Assembly (NCBI RefSeq): GCF_020099275.1
Contig: NZ_CP083646.1
Location: 434,001 to 498,000 of the forward strand
DNA length: 64,000 nucleotides
DNA from: Corynebacterium falsenii
GTDB lineage: Bacteria > Actinomycetota > Actinomycetes > Mycobacteriales > Mycobacteriaceae
Reading direction: 5' to 3'
Position 1 is the first letter of the stretch; each line of letters starts with the position of its first letter. A model generated the notes under the pieces. That model saw nothing but the letters and a program-made list of their open reading frames with translations, did not search any database and was not told where the DNA came from. The position numbers were made by a program, and so were the translations under genes. This document shows, in pieces, positions 55,456 to 63,922 of this stretch.

Positions 55456-56151
55456 CTAGGCGCGTCCGCGTGCCGCCCGTCCCCGGGGACTGCTGACGGT
55501 GGGGTCGCCGGGGATCCAGAACCGCAGTTGGGCGTCGGTGTTCTTCGAAATGCCGATGCGCGGCCCAGTCACGTAGTCGACCCGCCGTGCGGCCGGTGTT
55601 AGTTCGACGCCACCAGCCAGCCCCGTCCCCGAGCCCTGCGAGAAGGGCTGACCATTGAGGTGCAGGTCCAGGCCCAACGCCGCGCCGAGGTTGCCGGGGC
55701 CGCGCGCGAGCATCTCGGGGGCGATGGCCGAGCGGGTGCCGGTGCGGGTGTCGAGGCGGCGCTGCATGGCGATGTCCTCGCCCATAACGACCCGCCCGCC
55801 GCGCAGCAACACGGCGCTGGCGGTGCCGTTCGGGCTGCAGACGATGTTGCCCGCGCGGTGGATGCCGTAACTGACGTACACGTAGAGCCGCTGCGGGGGA
55901 CCGAACATGACGGACGCCCTCGGTGTGGGGCCTTTGGCGGCGTGGCTGGCGGCGTCGAGTTCGCCGAGGTAGGCCTCCACTTCCGTGAGCTCGACCGCGA
56001 CGGGGCCGACGCGCAGGATTGCGCCGAGCAGCAGGGGAGCGACCTCGTCGGCGGGGCGGGAGAAGTCGATGGATGGGGCGGGAGGTGTGCTTGGTGTGGT
56101 TGATGTGGCTGGCGTGTTTGTCATGTTTGACGTGCGTGCCTGGTCCGTCAT
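55456..56151 (-). CDS. mpg: 3-methyladenine DNA glycosylase (AAG family)
   Basis: A 231-residue AAG/MPG glycosylase with ILRVGPVAVELTEVEAYLG (catalytic Glu), DAASHAAKGPTPRASVMFG, RLYVYVSYGIHRAGNIVC and MLARGPGNLGAALGL. It removes alkylated purines. A Thr/Ser/Pro N-terminal tail of about 30 residues precedes the domain. It overlaps the maa gene by four bases. Together with ogt at 4672 it provides alkylation repair, though not in one operon. Confidence 0.92.
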   Translation of the reverse strand: MTDQARTSNMTNTPATSTTPSTPPAPSIDFSRPADEVAPLLLGAILRVGPVAVELTEVEAYLGELDAASHAAKGPTPRASVMFGPPQRLYVYVSYGIHRAGNIVCSPNGTASAVLLRGGRVVMGEDIAMQRRLDTRTGTRSAIAPEMLARGPGNLGAALGLDLHLNGQPFSQGSGTGLAGGVELTPAARRVDYVTGPRIGISKNTDAQLRFWIPGDPTVSSPRGRAARGRA

Positions 56152-56975
56152 GCTTCTTGTTGCAGTTCGCGGATGACGCGCGCCGGGGAGCCCACCGCAA
56201 CCACGCCCGGGGGCAGATCCCTGGTGACTACCGACCCTGCGCCGACGACGGTGTTGGCGCCGATCGTCACGCCGGCGCAGACGGTGACTCCGCCCGCCAG
56301 CCAGACGTTATCCTCCAGTGTGATCGGGGCGCCGTACTCCCACTCGGCTGCGCGGAGGGCAACGTTGTCGATGGGGTGCAGTGGGGTGAGGAACTGCGCT
56401 CGCGGCCCGATCTGGCAGTGGTTCCCGATGGTGATGGGGCAAACGTCGAGGAACACGGAGTGAAAGTTCACGAAGGTGTGGTCGCCGATGTGAATGTTGA
56501 AGCCGTAGTCCACGGTGATGTCGGGGATGACTGTTGTGCCCTCACCGAAAGTGCCGAGGAGTTCTGCGAGCTTGCGGTTGCGGGTCTCTTCATCGGCGAA
56601 GTCCAAGCGGTTAATGGCCTGAGCTGCGGATTTACCGGCGATGGAGGCGGCGCGGATCTCGGAGTCATCGGCGCGATAGAGCTGCCCGGCGATCATGCGG
56701 TGCAGCATGCTCAGTGTGGCAAAGTCGGTGGGTTTGGCGATATCAGCGACACCAGCGTCGCCGGCGTCGCCAGCGTCGCCCTCGACATTGCGGCCTGCGT
56801 GACGGTTCTTCGTCCTTTCCGCAAGCTGTTCCGGGGTGAGGCGCAGCTCCGCCGCGAGATTGTGCGCCGCAGTCGAGGTGGTGCTCGTCTTGGCGCTGGT
56901 GCTGTCACTTGTGCTGGCGTCGGCGCTGTTGCGGGTGGAGGCGTTGGTGGAGGTTGGCTTGGTTGTGTCGGTCAT
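56148..56975 (-). CDS. maa: Maltose/galactoside O-acetyltransferase family (LbH fold)
   Basis: A 275-residue protein. Residues about 90-275 are a left-handed beta-helix acetyltransferase: MLHRMIAGQLYRADD (Mac domain), IHIGDHTFVNFHSVFLDVCPITIG, LHPIDN and GGVTVCAGVTIGANTVVGAGSVV. It acetylates sugars with acetyl-CoA. The first about 85 residues are Thr/Ser/Ala-rich with a GDAGDAGDAG repeat, unusual for the family; a shorter start within this tail is possible. Confidence 0.85.
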   Translation of the reverse strand: MTDTTKPTSTNASTRNSADASTSDSTSAKTSTTSTAAHNLAAELRLTPEQLAERTKNRHAGRNVEGDAGDAGDAGVADIAKPTDFATLSMLHRMIAGQLYRADDSEIRAASIAGKSAAQAINRLDFADEETRNRKLAELLGTFGEGTTVIPDITVDYGFNIHIGDHTFVNFHSVFLDVCPITIGNHCQIGPRAQFLTPLHPIDNVALRAAEWEYGAPITLEDNVWLAGGVTVCAGVTIGANTVVGAGSVVTRDLPPGVVAVGSPARVIRELQQEA

Positions 56976-57082
56976 GGCGCCATTGTCCCAGATAGTAGGG
57001 CGGTCACGGTGGGTTGCTGCAAGGTTCGCTGGGCCATGCGGTGGGGCATCCGTGCAATCCCCACAACAAATGGGGCTTCAGA

Positions 57083-57169
57083 TGTGACAATGTTGTGTTC
57101 TGTAGAAATCGGCTCTGTAAAACCCCAGGTCGCGATTTTGAAAAAGGCTCAAAACACAACATTGTCACA
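57083..57169. repeat. Perfect 17-bp inverted repeats spaced by 53 bp
   Basis: TGTGACAATGTTGTGTT (57083-57099) and AACACAACATTGTCACA (57153-57169) are exact reverse complements. No gene lies in the loop. No obvious target duplication flanks the unit. It may be a long hairpin, a paired operator or a tiny MITE. Confidence 0.85.
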
Positions 57170-57493
57170 AGTGCAGCCCCGGAACGTCTTGTGCGCAGAG
57201 GTTTGGGACCCGCGGATGGTGGCATTCCCCGGACACGGAAGCCTGGCGGGGCTCCCCCAAATCCCGTGCAGCGGCGTGGGTCCGGGGGCGAGGGCGAGGC
57301 GGAATGGAGGCCGAATGGGGGGCGGAGTGGAGGGTAGGTGGGGCGCGGATGACATGGGAAAGAGTCCAAAATCGCCCCAATCGCCACAAAAGAGACAGCT
57401 TGGTCTAGAATCGGTGCAGTTGCGCTGTTGGCAGGGCGTGTTTGTCGGTGGACACCACCACATACGAGCAGGTCACGAAGCTACCCCAACGGC

Positions 57494-57517
57494 AACCCCA
57501 ACCCCAACCCCAACCCC
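57494..57517. repeat. AACCCC hexamer repeat in the metB leader
   Basis: Four perfect AACCCC units end about 15 bases before the ribosome site AGGAG (57533-57537). Copy-number change would alter leader length. Confidence 0.8.
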
Positions 57518-57542
57518 AAGCCCACGAAGCACAGGAGTGATG

Positions 57543-58703
57543 ATGACCGGAACGCAGCCCACCGGATTCGATACTGCAGCCATCCACGCAGGTTACGAAC
57601 CCGATGCCTCAATGGGCTCTATCAACGTGCCGATCTACGCATCCACAACGTTCGCTCAGAACGCCCCCAACGACCTGCGCGGCGGCTTCGAGTACGGCCG
57701 CGTGGCGAACCCCACTGTCGCCAGCCTGGCCCGCACCATCGCGGCGCTGGAGGGCGCGCAGTATGGTCGTGTGTTTGCGTCTGGCATGGCTGCCACCGAC
57801 CATCTCCTCCGCGCCATCCTGTGCCCCGGCGACCACCTCATCATGGGCCACGACGCCTACGGCGGTACCTACCGCCTCATCGCCAGCGTCTTTGCTGAAT
57901 GGGGCATCGACTTCACGGTTGTCGATACGACCGACGCCGCCGCGGTGAAATCTGCCGTCAAGGACACCACGCGCCTGGTATGGGTAGAGACCCCCACGAA
58001 CCCACTGCTCGCGATCACCGATATCGCAGCCGTTGCGGACGCTCTCCGCGGCACCGGGGTGAAGCTGATCGTGGACAACACCTTCTCCAGCCCCTACCTC
58101 CAGCGCCCGCTGGATCTGGGGGCGGACATCGTGCTGCATTCCACCACAAAGTACATCGGCGGGCACAGCGACGTGGTCGGCGGCGCCGTGGTCAGCAATG
58201 ACCAGGAGCTGGACGAGAAGCTGGACTTCCTCCTCGGCGGCGCAGGCCCAATCGCCAGCCCCTTCGATGCCTACCTCACTGCTCGCGGCGTGAAGACCCT
58301 CGGGGTTCGCATGGATCGGCACTGCTCGAACGCCCAGCGCCTCGCGGAGTTCCTTGAGGAGCAACCGCAGGTCTCCCAGGTCCTGTACCCCGGCCTGGCC
58401 AGCCACGCCGGGCACGAGATCGCTAAGAAGCAGTCCACCGGCAAGGGCTTCGGCGGCATGATCTCCGTGCGTTTTGCCGACAAGTCCACGGCGCTGAAGT
58501 TCTGCGGGGCCACGAAGTTGATCTGTTTGGCGGAGTCGCTTGGTGGCGTCGAAAGTCTGTTGGAGCACCCCGCGACGATGACGCACCAGTCAGTGGCGGG
58601 GTCGCAGCTGGAGGTGCCGCAAGACCTCGTGCGCATCAGTGTGGGCATCGAGGATATCGACGATCTGCTGGCCGATGTGAAGCAGGCGCTGGCGCAGCTG
58701 TAA
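57543..58703 (+). CDS. metB: Cystathionine gamma-synthase / trans-sulfuration PLP enzyme
   Basis: A 386-residue Cys/Met metabolism PLP enzyme: YASTTFAQNAPND, YGRVANPTVASLARTIAALE, FASGMAATDHLL, WVETPTNPLL, VDNTFSSPYLQ and the PLP Lys in LHSTTKYIGGHSD; SLGGVESLLEHPATMTHQ near the end. It condenses cysteine with an O-acylhomoserine (or works in reverse as a lyase). Three candidate starts cluster at GTG 57537, ATG 57540 and ATG 57543; the last has the best spacing from AGGAG (five bases). Confidence 0.9.
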   Translation: MTGTQPTGFDTAAIHAGYEPDASMGSINVPIYASTTFAQNAPNDLRGGFEYGRVANPTVASLARTIAALEGAQYGRVFASGMAATDHLLRAILCPGDHLIMGHDAYGGTYRLIASVFAEWGIDFTVVDTTDAAAVKSAVKDTTRLVWVETPTNPLLAITDIAAVADALRGTGVKLIVDNTFSSPYLQRPLDLGADIVLHSTTKYIGGHSDVVGGAVVSNDQELDEKLDFLLGGAGPIASPFDAYLTARGVKTLGVRMDRHCSNAQRLAEFLEEQPQVSQVLYPGLASHAGHEIAKKQSTGKGFGGMISVRFADKSTALKFCGATKLICLAESLGGVESLLEHPATMTHQSVAGSQLEVPQDLVRISVGIEDIDDLLADVKQALAQL

Positions 58704-58750
58704 CCAAAAGTTAACTGCACCGGCCGTGGAACACGGGTAAATTCGGGCGT

Positions 58751-59344
58751 ATGAGCGCAGCAAATGAGAACACCCAGTCCACTTTCCACTTGGATGAGGA
58801 TGCCACCGAGGAAGTTACCCACATCCGCCCGGCACGCCCCTCGGAGTACGGCACCATCCACGCCATTGTCATGCAGGCATTCGCGGATGCCCCTAATGCG
58901 TCGCACCGCGAGCAGTTCGTCGTTGACGAGCTCCGCGCGGCGGATGCGTTGACCTTCAGCTTCGTTTCCATCAAGGAGGGTCGCCCGGTGGGGCACGTCG
59001 CGGTATCCCCGGTGACGGTCGAGGCCACCGACGATAAGGGCAAGAAGCAGAAGCTCGACGGCTTCTACGGCATCGGCCCGATCTCTGTTCTGCCGGAGCT
59101 GCAGGGCCAGGGATACGGCGCGGCTCTCATGGAGCACGCCCTGAATCAGCTGCGTGCGATCAACGCCCGCGGTGCTGTGGTCCTGGGTGATCCGGGCTAC
59201 TACAAGCGCTTCGGCTTCGGCCCCAGCAAGCTGGCCTATGCGGAGGCGCCGAGCGAGTACTTCCAGGCGCTATCGCTCGACGGTGACGAGCTGCCGGAGG
59301 CTACGGTCACCTACCACGAGGCATTCAAGGCAGAGTCGGCCTAA
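58751..59344 (+). CDS. GNAT family N-acetyltransferase
   Basis: A 197-residue acetyltransferase with the acetyl-CoA binding pattern GPISVLPELQGQGYGAALMEHAL and a preceding HVAVSPV strand; ends with VVLGDPGYYKRFGF typical of YhbS-like members. Substrate unknown. It starts 48 bases after metB and may be read from the same promoter. Confidence 0.88.
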   Translation: MSAANENTQSTFHLDEDATEEVTHIRPARPSEYGTIHAIVMQAFADAPNASHREQFVVDELRAADALTFSFVSIKEGRPVGHVAVSPVTVEATDDKGKKQKLDGFYGIGPISVLPELQGQGYGAALMEHALNQLRAINARGAVVLGDPGYYKRFGFGPSKLAYAEAPSEYFQALSLDGDELPEATVTYHEAFKAESA

Positions 59345-59389
59345 CTAGGGTCGGCCAAAGTAGGGTCGGCCTCAGCACAGTCGGCCTAG
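59334..59389. repeat. GTCGGCC direct repeats between convergent genes
   Basis: GTCGGCC occurs four times with spacing of 13-21 bases around the GNAT stop codon and the 3' end of the next gene. They supply extra stop codons (TAACTAG) but no clear hairpin. Confidence 0.6.
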
Positions 59390-60867
59390 TAGCCGTAGCC
59401 CGCTCCAGCCCCGGCACCGTAGCCGACACCCGTTCCGGCCCCAGCCCCCGCTCCAGCACCCGAGCTGCTTTCGTCCTCACCCTCGGGGGACTTCAGCGCT
59501 GTGCGCACCACGTCGAGTGTGCCGGAGGATTCCAGCGTGGAATTCTCCGAGAACCCTTGGCGCACCACCACAACGTTTTTGCTCGGGATGATCACGGTGT
59601 ACTGGCCGTCGTGGCCGTCCGCCCAGATCATGTCCGCGGGCAAATCCTTGAAGAACAGGGAGCCATTCGCCGACTTGTTGAGCCACCATCCGGCCCCGTA
59701 GGCCGGCGAATTGGGGTCATCGCGCTCAGAGACCTTGGTGGCGGTCGTGGATTCCTTCAGCCAGCCGTCGGGCAGCAGCTTCTCGCCGTTGATCTCGCCA
59801 CCGTTGGCCACGAATTGCCCCATCTTCGCCCAGTCGCGCGGCGTGGCCCACGTGTACGAGCCGCACACCAGGTTGCCGGACGCATCCGGCGCCATTTCAG
59901 CGCTCAGCATTCCCAGCGGTTTAAAGATGAGCCGCCAGGCCATGTCGATGCCCATGCCGGATTTCTCCTGCATCGCGTTGCACAGCAGGTTCGTCGATCC
60001 GGTTGAGTACTCCTGGTAGGTGCCCGGTGTGTGCTCGAGCGGTTTGTCTGCCACGTATTCCGGCATGTTGGGCTCACGGTACAGCATCTGCGGGGTGTCG
60101 CCGCCGGTGTCGTAGTTCTCGTTCCACTCCAAGCCGCTGGTCATGCGCATGAGCTGGTCGATGGTGATGTCGGCGCGCTCGTCTCCCTCGCCGTTCCACT
60201 CAGGGCGCAGTTGCGAGTCTTTTACGCTGAAGTTTTTGTTCTCCATCGCCAGCCGTCCGGCCATGAGATTCGTCAAAGACTTGGACATTGACCAGCCCAG
60301 TTGCGGCGTGGTGGCGTCGAAGTCTTTGCCATACCCCTCGCCGACAACGGCCCCTTGCTTCATAATGACGACTGCCCGAGCACCCTTCACGTCGAGGGCG
60401 TCCTCGACTGCCTTGTCGAGCTCCTTTTTGCGCTTGGGGTCGCTGGGTTCCACCGTGGGTTGGGGTACGCCGCCGCCGGTTGCGCGGATTTGTTCGGCGC
60501 GGGTGTCGATGTCCGGCACGCTGGTCGAATACTTGGGCGGGGTGTCGGCAATGACACAGCCACTATTTTCGACGCCATAAGCCCGCTTCGTGTACAGCCC
60601 CAGAATGGATGCGGAAGTGGAGCGCTCCATGATGTTGCGCGCCGGGGTGATGAGCCCCGCGAGGGGGTTGTCTGGGATGTCCGGATCCCAATTGTATTTG
60701 CCCAGCACATAGCGGGTGGCGCAGGCGGCTTCGGCGTAGTAGCCCGTGCCAACCTCGGCTGCGGGGGCAGCAGCGATGCCCAAACCCACGCCGGTGGCCA
60801 CGGCGAAAATGCCGGTGACGCCTACGGCGGCTAGCGTGTTTTTAACCCATTTCCTCATACAAATCAC
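59386..60867 (-). CDS. Beta-lactamase-fold serine hydrolase, exported
   Basis: A 493-residue protein with an N-terminal membrane/signal segment (LAAVGVTGIFAVATGVGLGI). The serine-hydrolase motif SxxK is seen in LGWSMSKSLTNLM, a Tyr motif in YQEYSTGSTN and HDG in WADGHDGQYTV. The fold is that of class C/EstB-type proteins acting on esters, lactams or D-amino-acid peptides. The last 30 residues are a Gly/Ala/Tyr repeat. Start may be this Met or MRKWV three codons later. Confidence 0.85.
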   Translation of the reverse strand: MICMRKWVKNTLAAVGVTGIFAVATGVGLGIAAAPAAEVGTGYYAEAACATRYVLGKYNWDPDIPDNPLAGLITPARNIMERSTSASILGLYTKRAYGVENSGCVIADTPPKYSTSVPDIDTRAEQIRATGGGVPQPTVEPSDPKRKKELDKAVEDALDVKGARAVVIMKQGAVVGEGYGKDFDATTPQLGWSMSKSLTNLMAGRLAMENKNFSVKDSQLRPEWNGEGDERADITIDQLMRMTSGLEWNENYDTGGDTPQMLYREPNMPEYVADKPLEHTPGTYQEYSTGSTNLLCNAMQEKSGMGIDMAWRLIFKPLGMLSAEMAPDASGNLVCGSYTWATPRDWAKMGQFVANGGEINGEKLLPDGWLKESTTATKVSERDDPNSPAYGAGWWLNKSANGSLFFKDLPADMIWADGHDGQYTVIIPSKNVVVVRQGFSENSTLESSGTLDVVRTALKSPEGEDESSSGAGAGAGAGTGVGYGAGAGAGYGY

Positions 60868-60943
60868 TCATTATGCCACCACCGCGGGACTATCGATATC
60901 CGCGACGCGACCGCGTCGCGAACTATCTTGGGGGTCTGCGTGG

Positions 60944-61942
60944 TTAGCCCACGCTGTCGGCCATGTTGTAGCCCAGAGCTTGGAGGGCCTCGCGGGCCTT
61001 TTGGTCACCACCGAAGAAGTTCTCGACCTCGAGGACTCGTCCACTCTCCCGGTTGGCGATGAACAAGGTGGGGGCGGGGCCAGCGCTGTACCCCGCGAAG
61101 TTCGTGGGGGTATCGCTGGCGATGACGGCATCGCTGACGTTTTTGCGGAGCGCGACTTCGTTGGCGTATTCCTTGTCGTTGACGAGGTCAACCTTTTGCA
61201 TGAAGAACGGCGAACCCGATGTGCCGGAGCACTGCATTCCGTCCATCATGCGGCTGGGGCTGGAGCCATCTTCGTATTGCAACTCGAACTGAGCCTTTGA
61301 GCATGCAGTGAGGAATCCGCTGAGCTGCGGCGGGAGGCCATCAACGTAGGTGGAGTCGAGGCTTCCATCTGCCTGCAGTCCGCCTGGCGACGGGGAGCTA
61401 GCGCTACCAGGGGTGCTCTGCTCCTCGGTGAGGCCAATCGTGCCCTCGGTGTTGCTTTCGGTGGCGCTATTGCTGGAGGATTCGTTGTCTTTGCCGAGAA
61501 ACAGGATCGCGGCGAGAACCACAACGATGGCAACGATGAGCCCGACGATCACCAGGGCAACCGACTTAGACTGACTGCCATTGTCTGGCTCGGGGGTGGG
61601 GCCAGGGCCGAAACCCGGTCCTGGGCCAAAAGGCGCACCTGGGCCGCCGGGGCCTTGCGGCCCCTGTGGCCCCTGTGGCCCTCCCGGGCCTAGCGGCCCC
61701 TGAGGCCCGAATGCGCCAGGGTTGGCATTGGCGCTGGGGTTGCCCTGTGGGCCTATTGGGCCCATGGGGCCGAAGCTGCCGTAAGCCCCCGGTTCACCGT
61801 GAGGGTTGAATGGATCTTGCGGGTGACCCTGGCCCTGATATCCCTGCGGTCCCTGGTTGTGCGGGCCTTGATTGTGCGGGCCTTGATTGTGCGGTCCCTG
61901 TGGACCGAACCCGTTGGGATTGCGGGAGTTGTTGTCTGCCAT
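60944..61942 (-). CDS. Collagen-like (GPQ/GPx-repeat) membrane protein
   Basis: A 332-residue protein. Residues 10-120 are Gly/Pro/Gln-rich with PHNQG repeats and Gly-X-Y triplets (GPQGPLGPGGPQGPQGPQGP). One membrane helix follows (VALVIVGLIVAIVVVLAAIL), then an extracellular domain of about 180 residues without a known fold and with two conserved-looking Cys. ATG (complement of 61942) has GGAG upstream; the further open frame is not used. The proline-rich cytoplasmic side is common in actinobacterial envelope proteins. Confidence 0.75.
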   Translation of the reverse strand: MADNNSRNPNGFGPQGPHNQGPHNQGPHNQGPQGYQGQGHPQDPFNPHGEPGAYGSFGPMGPIGPQGNPSANANPGAFGPQGPLGPGGPQGPQGPQGPGGPGAPFGPGPGFGPGPTPEPDNGSQSKSVALVIVGLIVAIVVVLAAILFLGKDNESSSNSATESNTEGTIGLTEEQSTPGSASSPSPGGLQADGSLDSTYVDGLPPQLSGFLTACSKAQFELQYEDGSSPSRMMDGMQCSGTSGSPFFMQKVDLVNDKEYANEVALRKNVSDAVIASDTPTNFAGYSAGPAPTLFIANRESGRVLEVENFFGGDQKAREALQALGYNMADSVG

Positions 61943-61951
61943 GATTCTCCA

Positions 61952-61980
61952 AACACGTATTACTTCTCTTGAAACGTGTT
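61952..61980. promoter_or_regulatory. Inverted repeat upstream of the collagen-like gene
   Basis: AACACGT and ACGTGTT are exact reverse complements separated by 15 bases, located just upstream of the ribosome site. It may be an operator. Nothing else supports this. Confidence 0.4.
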
Positions 61981-62063
61981 CATAGCTTACGACAACCAAA
62001 CTTCTTTTCACTCGGCAAGCACGCCACTTTTATCTTCAGCTCCCCCCGCTCGAAAATATGGCG

Positions 62064-63011
62064 TTAAATATCGAGATATTCTGCTCCGCCACTATCCAAT
62101 CCGCGTTCGGTTGCCGTGATGAGCGTTGCAGGAATGGCCCCTAGCGTGCCCGGGGCATCTACCTGCCGAAAAGCCGCTTCTCGGAGCGCTTCGGTCGAGT
62201 CGAAGACCTCGAGGCTGCTCGACGCCTGCCAGCGGTCAGCTCCAGCAGAGTTTTCCGGGGCGGGCAGTTTTTCGTTCCGCTTTGAGGAGGAATCCGAGTT
62301 TGTTGTCTCATTGTCTGTATCGCGGTCCGCATCGCGCCCGGAGTCCTTTTCCGAATTCACGGGAATGGATCCTGAGAATCCAGGAGAGTCGTGCGGGGTG
62401 GTGCCGCGGTGTGGCGTCGACGAAGAATGAGAAGTATCAGTGGAATCATGCGTGGAATCATCCGACAGTAGATCAAAAAGCTTCCACGGGTTATTGATCC
62501 ATTCCAGGTCCATATCGCGGGTCAGGCGCTGCGCCGGGCCCAGCAGTTTGCCGGTTTTGAGCGGCATGTCTCCGAGCAAAAACTCTTCGATCTTGCCGGT
62601 CAGCCCAGTGGAATGGGCTTTGTTCTTCGACGCCGCTACGTTGTCCCCATCCGCGCCGCGGCGAGGTGCGTCTGTCGCTACGCCCACGGTGTCGGGGAGG
62701 GTGGTGCGCACGATGACGATGTTGTCCTTCGGCGTGAGGTAGCTGGTCCACACGGTGCGGGTGCCGCTAAAAGACTGATCTAACTGGGCGAGTTGGCGGC
62801 CCTGGAAGATTTTGCGGGAAGGGGCGCCGGTGGAGGCATCTGAGTAGTCGGTGACCTGGACTTCCTGGAAGCCCTCGGAGTGGGCTTTCTTGCGCTCGAC
62901 AAGGAGTTTCATCCCCTCGACGGCCGCGGCGGACAGGCCACCGCTGAGTTCGGCTGCGGTGTCCACGATGGGGAGGTCGTTGTCGGAGATGTAGATCGTC
63001 TTATTCGGCAT
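62064..63011 (-). CDS. EXLDI family protein
   Basis: A 315-residue protein that starts MPNKTIYISDNDLPI and ends AEYLDI, the C-terminal EXLDI tag that names the family. N-terminal half includes IFQGRQLAQ and VWTSYLTPKDNIVIVRTTL. A Ser/Asp/His-rich insert (about residues 185-255) makes it longer than relatives. Function unknown. The start codon lies inside a palindrome, suggesting tight control of initiation. Confidence 0.82.
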   Translation of the reverse strand: MPNKTIYISDNDLPIVDTAAELSGGLSAAAVEGMKLLVERKKAHSEGFQEVQVTDYSDASTGAPSRKIFQGRQLAQLDQSFSGTRTVWTSYLTPKDNIVIVRTTLPDTVGVATDAPRRGADGDNVAASKNKAHSTGLTGKIEEFLLGDMPLKTGKLLGPAQRLTRDMDLEWINNPWKLFDLLSDDSTHDSTDTSHSSSTPHRGTTPHDSPGFSGSIPVNSEKDSGRDADRDTDNETTNSDSSSKRNEKLPAPENSAGADRWQASSSLEVFDSTEALREAAFRQVDAPGTLGAIPATLITATERGLDSGGAEYLDI

Positions 63012-63025
63012 ACGTATAAGTATGC
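63008..63025. promoter_or_regulatory. Palindromic operator over the EXLDI start codon
   Basis: GCATAC-GTATAA-GTATGC has perfect six-base arms and covers the EXLDI ATG (complement of 63009-63011). EXLDI genes are often paired with TetR-type regulators, which bind such sites; no such regulator gene was seen in the window. Confidence 0.5.
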
Positions 63026-63097
63026 ATAGAAATGCGTGGGGTGGCAACGTGAGCGGATTCCAAACTTCACCGGGCGGGAGAAACTAGGCTGGTCACC

Positions 63098-63880
63098 ATG
63101 ACCGCACATGAAGCATCAGAGAGTAACGGCAGCACAAGCAAAACCCGCTGGGCGATTGTCACTGGCGCCTCCGCAGGTATCGGCGAGGCAACCGCCGAGC
63201 TGTTGGCTAAAGACGGCTGGTACGTCATCGCGGCCGCCCGGCGCGAGGATAAGCTGCAGGAAGTAGCCGAGAAGATCCGCACCGCATGCGGCGAGGACCG
63301 CGCCGTCCCGGCGGTGCTGGACGTGACGGACGCCGAGAGCGTGGAGGCATTCACCGAGCGGGTGAAGGAGATCACCGGCGGCACGGTTGATCTGCTGGTC
63401 AACAACGCCGGTGGTGCGCGTGGCCTAGAGCCCATCCTGGAGACGGACTCGGCCGATTGGCGCTGGATGTACGAAGCCAACGTGATGGGCACCCTGCAGG
63501 TCACCCGCGCGATGTTCCCTCAGCTCGAGGCCGCCGAGGCGCCGCAGATCATCAACGTGGTGTCCGTGGCCGGGCGCGGGGCGTACCGCAACGGCGCCGG
63601 GTACAACGCGGCGAAGTTCGGGCAGACGGCACTCACGGACGTGATGCGCATGGAGTTCGCCGAACGCGGTGTGCGCGTGTGCCAGGTGGATCCCGGCCGG
63701 GTGGCCACGGACTTCTCCCTCAACCGCTTCAAGGGGGACAAGGATCGCGCGGACGAGGTGTACGCCGACAAGCTCAACCTGGTGGCTGAGGACATCGGTG
63801 AGACGATCCGGTGGATCGCGGATCGCCCCCGCCACATGGACGTGGAATCCATCATGATCCGGCCCCTGGATCAGGTCTAG
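63098..63880 (+). CDS. Short-chain dehydrogenase/reductase
   Basis: A 260-residue classical SDR: VTGASAGIGEATAE cofactor motif, LLVNNAGG, INVVSVAGRG, the catalytic YNAAKFG and VDPGRVATDF. The Arg residues after the first beta-strand (AAARRED) suggest NADP(H). Substrate unknown. Intact, in contrast to the SDR pseudogene at 29347. Confidence 0.9.
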   Translation: MTAHEASESNGSTSKTRWAIVTGASAGIGEATAELLAKDGWYVIAAARREDKLQEVAEKIRTACGEDRAVPAVLDVTDAESVEAFTERVKEITGGTVDLLVNNAGGARGLEPILETDSADWRWMYEANVMGTLQVTRAMFPQLEAAEAPQIINVVSVAGRGAYRNGAGYNAAKFGQTALTDVMRMEFAERGVRVCQVDPGRVATDFSLNRFKGDKDRADEVYADKLNLVAEDIGETIRWIADRPRHMDVESIMIRPLDQV

Positions 63881-63922
63881 AGGCCGGGACCGGGCAGAAC
63901 GCCGGACATAACAACGAGAAGG

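Larger units (their letters stand above)
56976..57542. other. Long non-coding region upstream of metB
   Basis: No coding frame is supported in 567 bases, although one frame is open through it to metB. It contains a 17-bp inverted repeat pair (57083-57169), a GC-rich purine-biased tract (57270-57350), a candidate -10 TAGAAT (57406-57411) and a CCCCAA tandem repeat near the start codon. Confidence 0.5.

Noticed and set aside
56019..57539. A 507-codon open extension in frame upstream of metB
   Set aside because: It runs antisense through mpg and maa and then through repeat-rich non-coding DNA. GC-rich DNA often leaves such frames open. The family start is at 57543.
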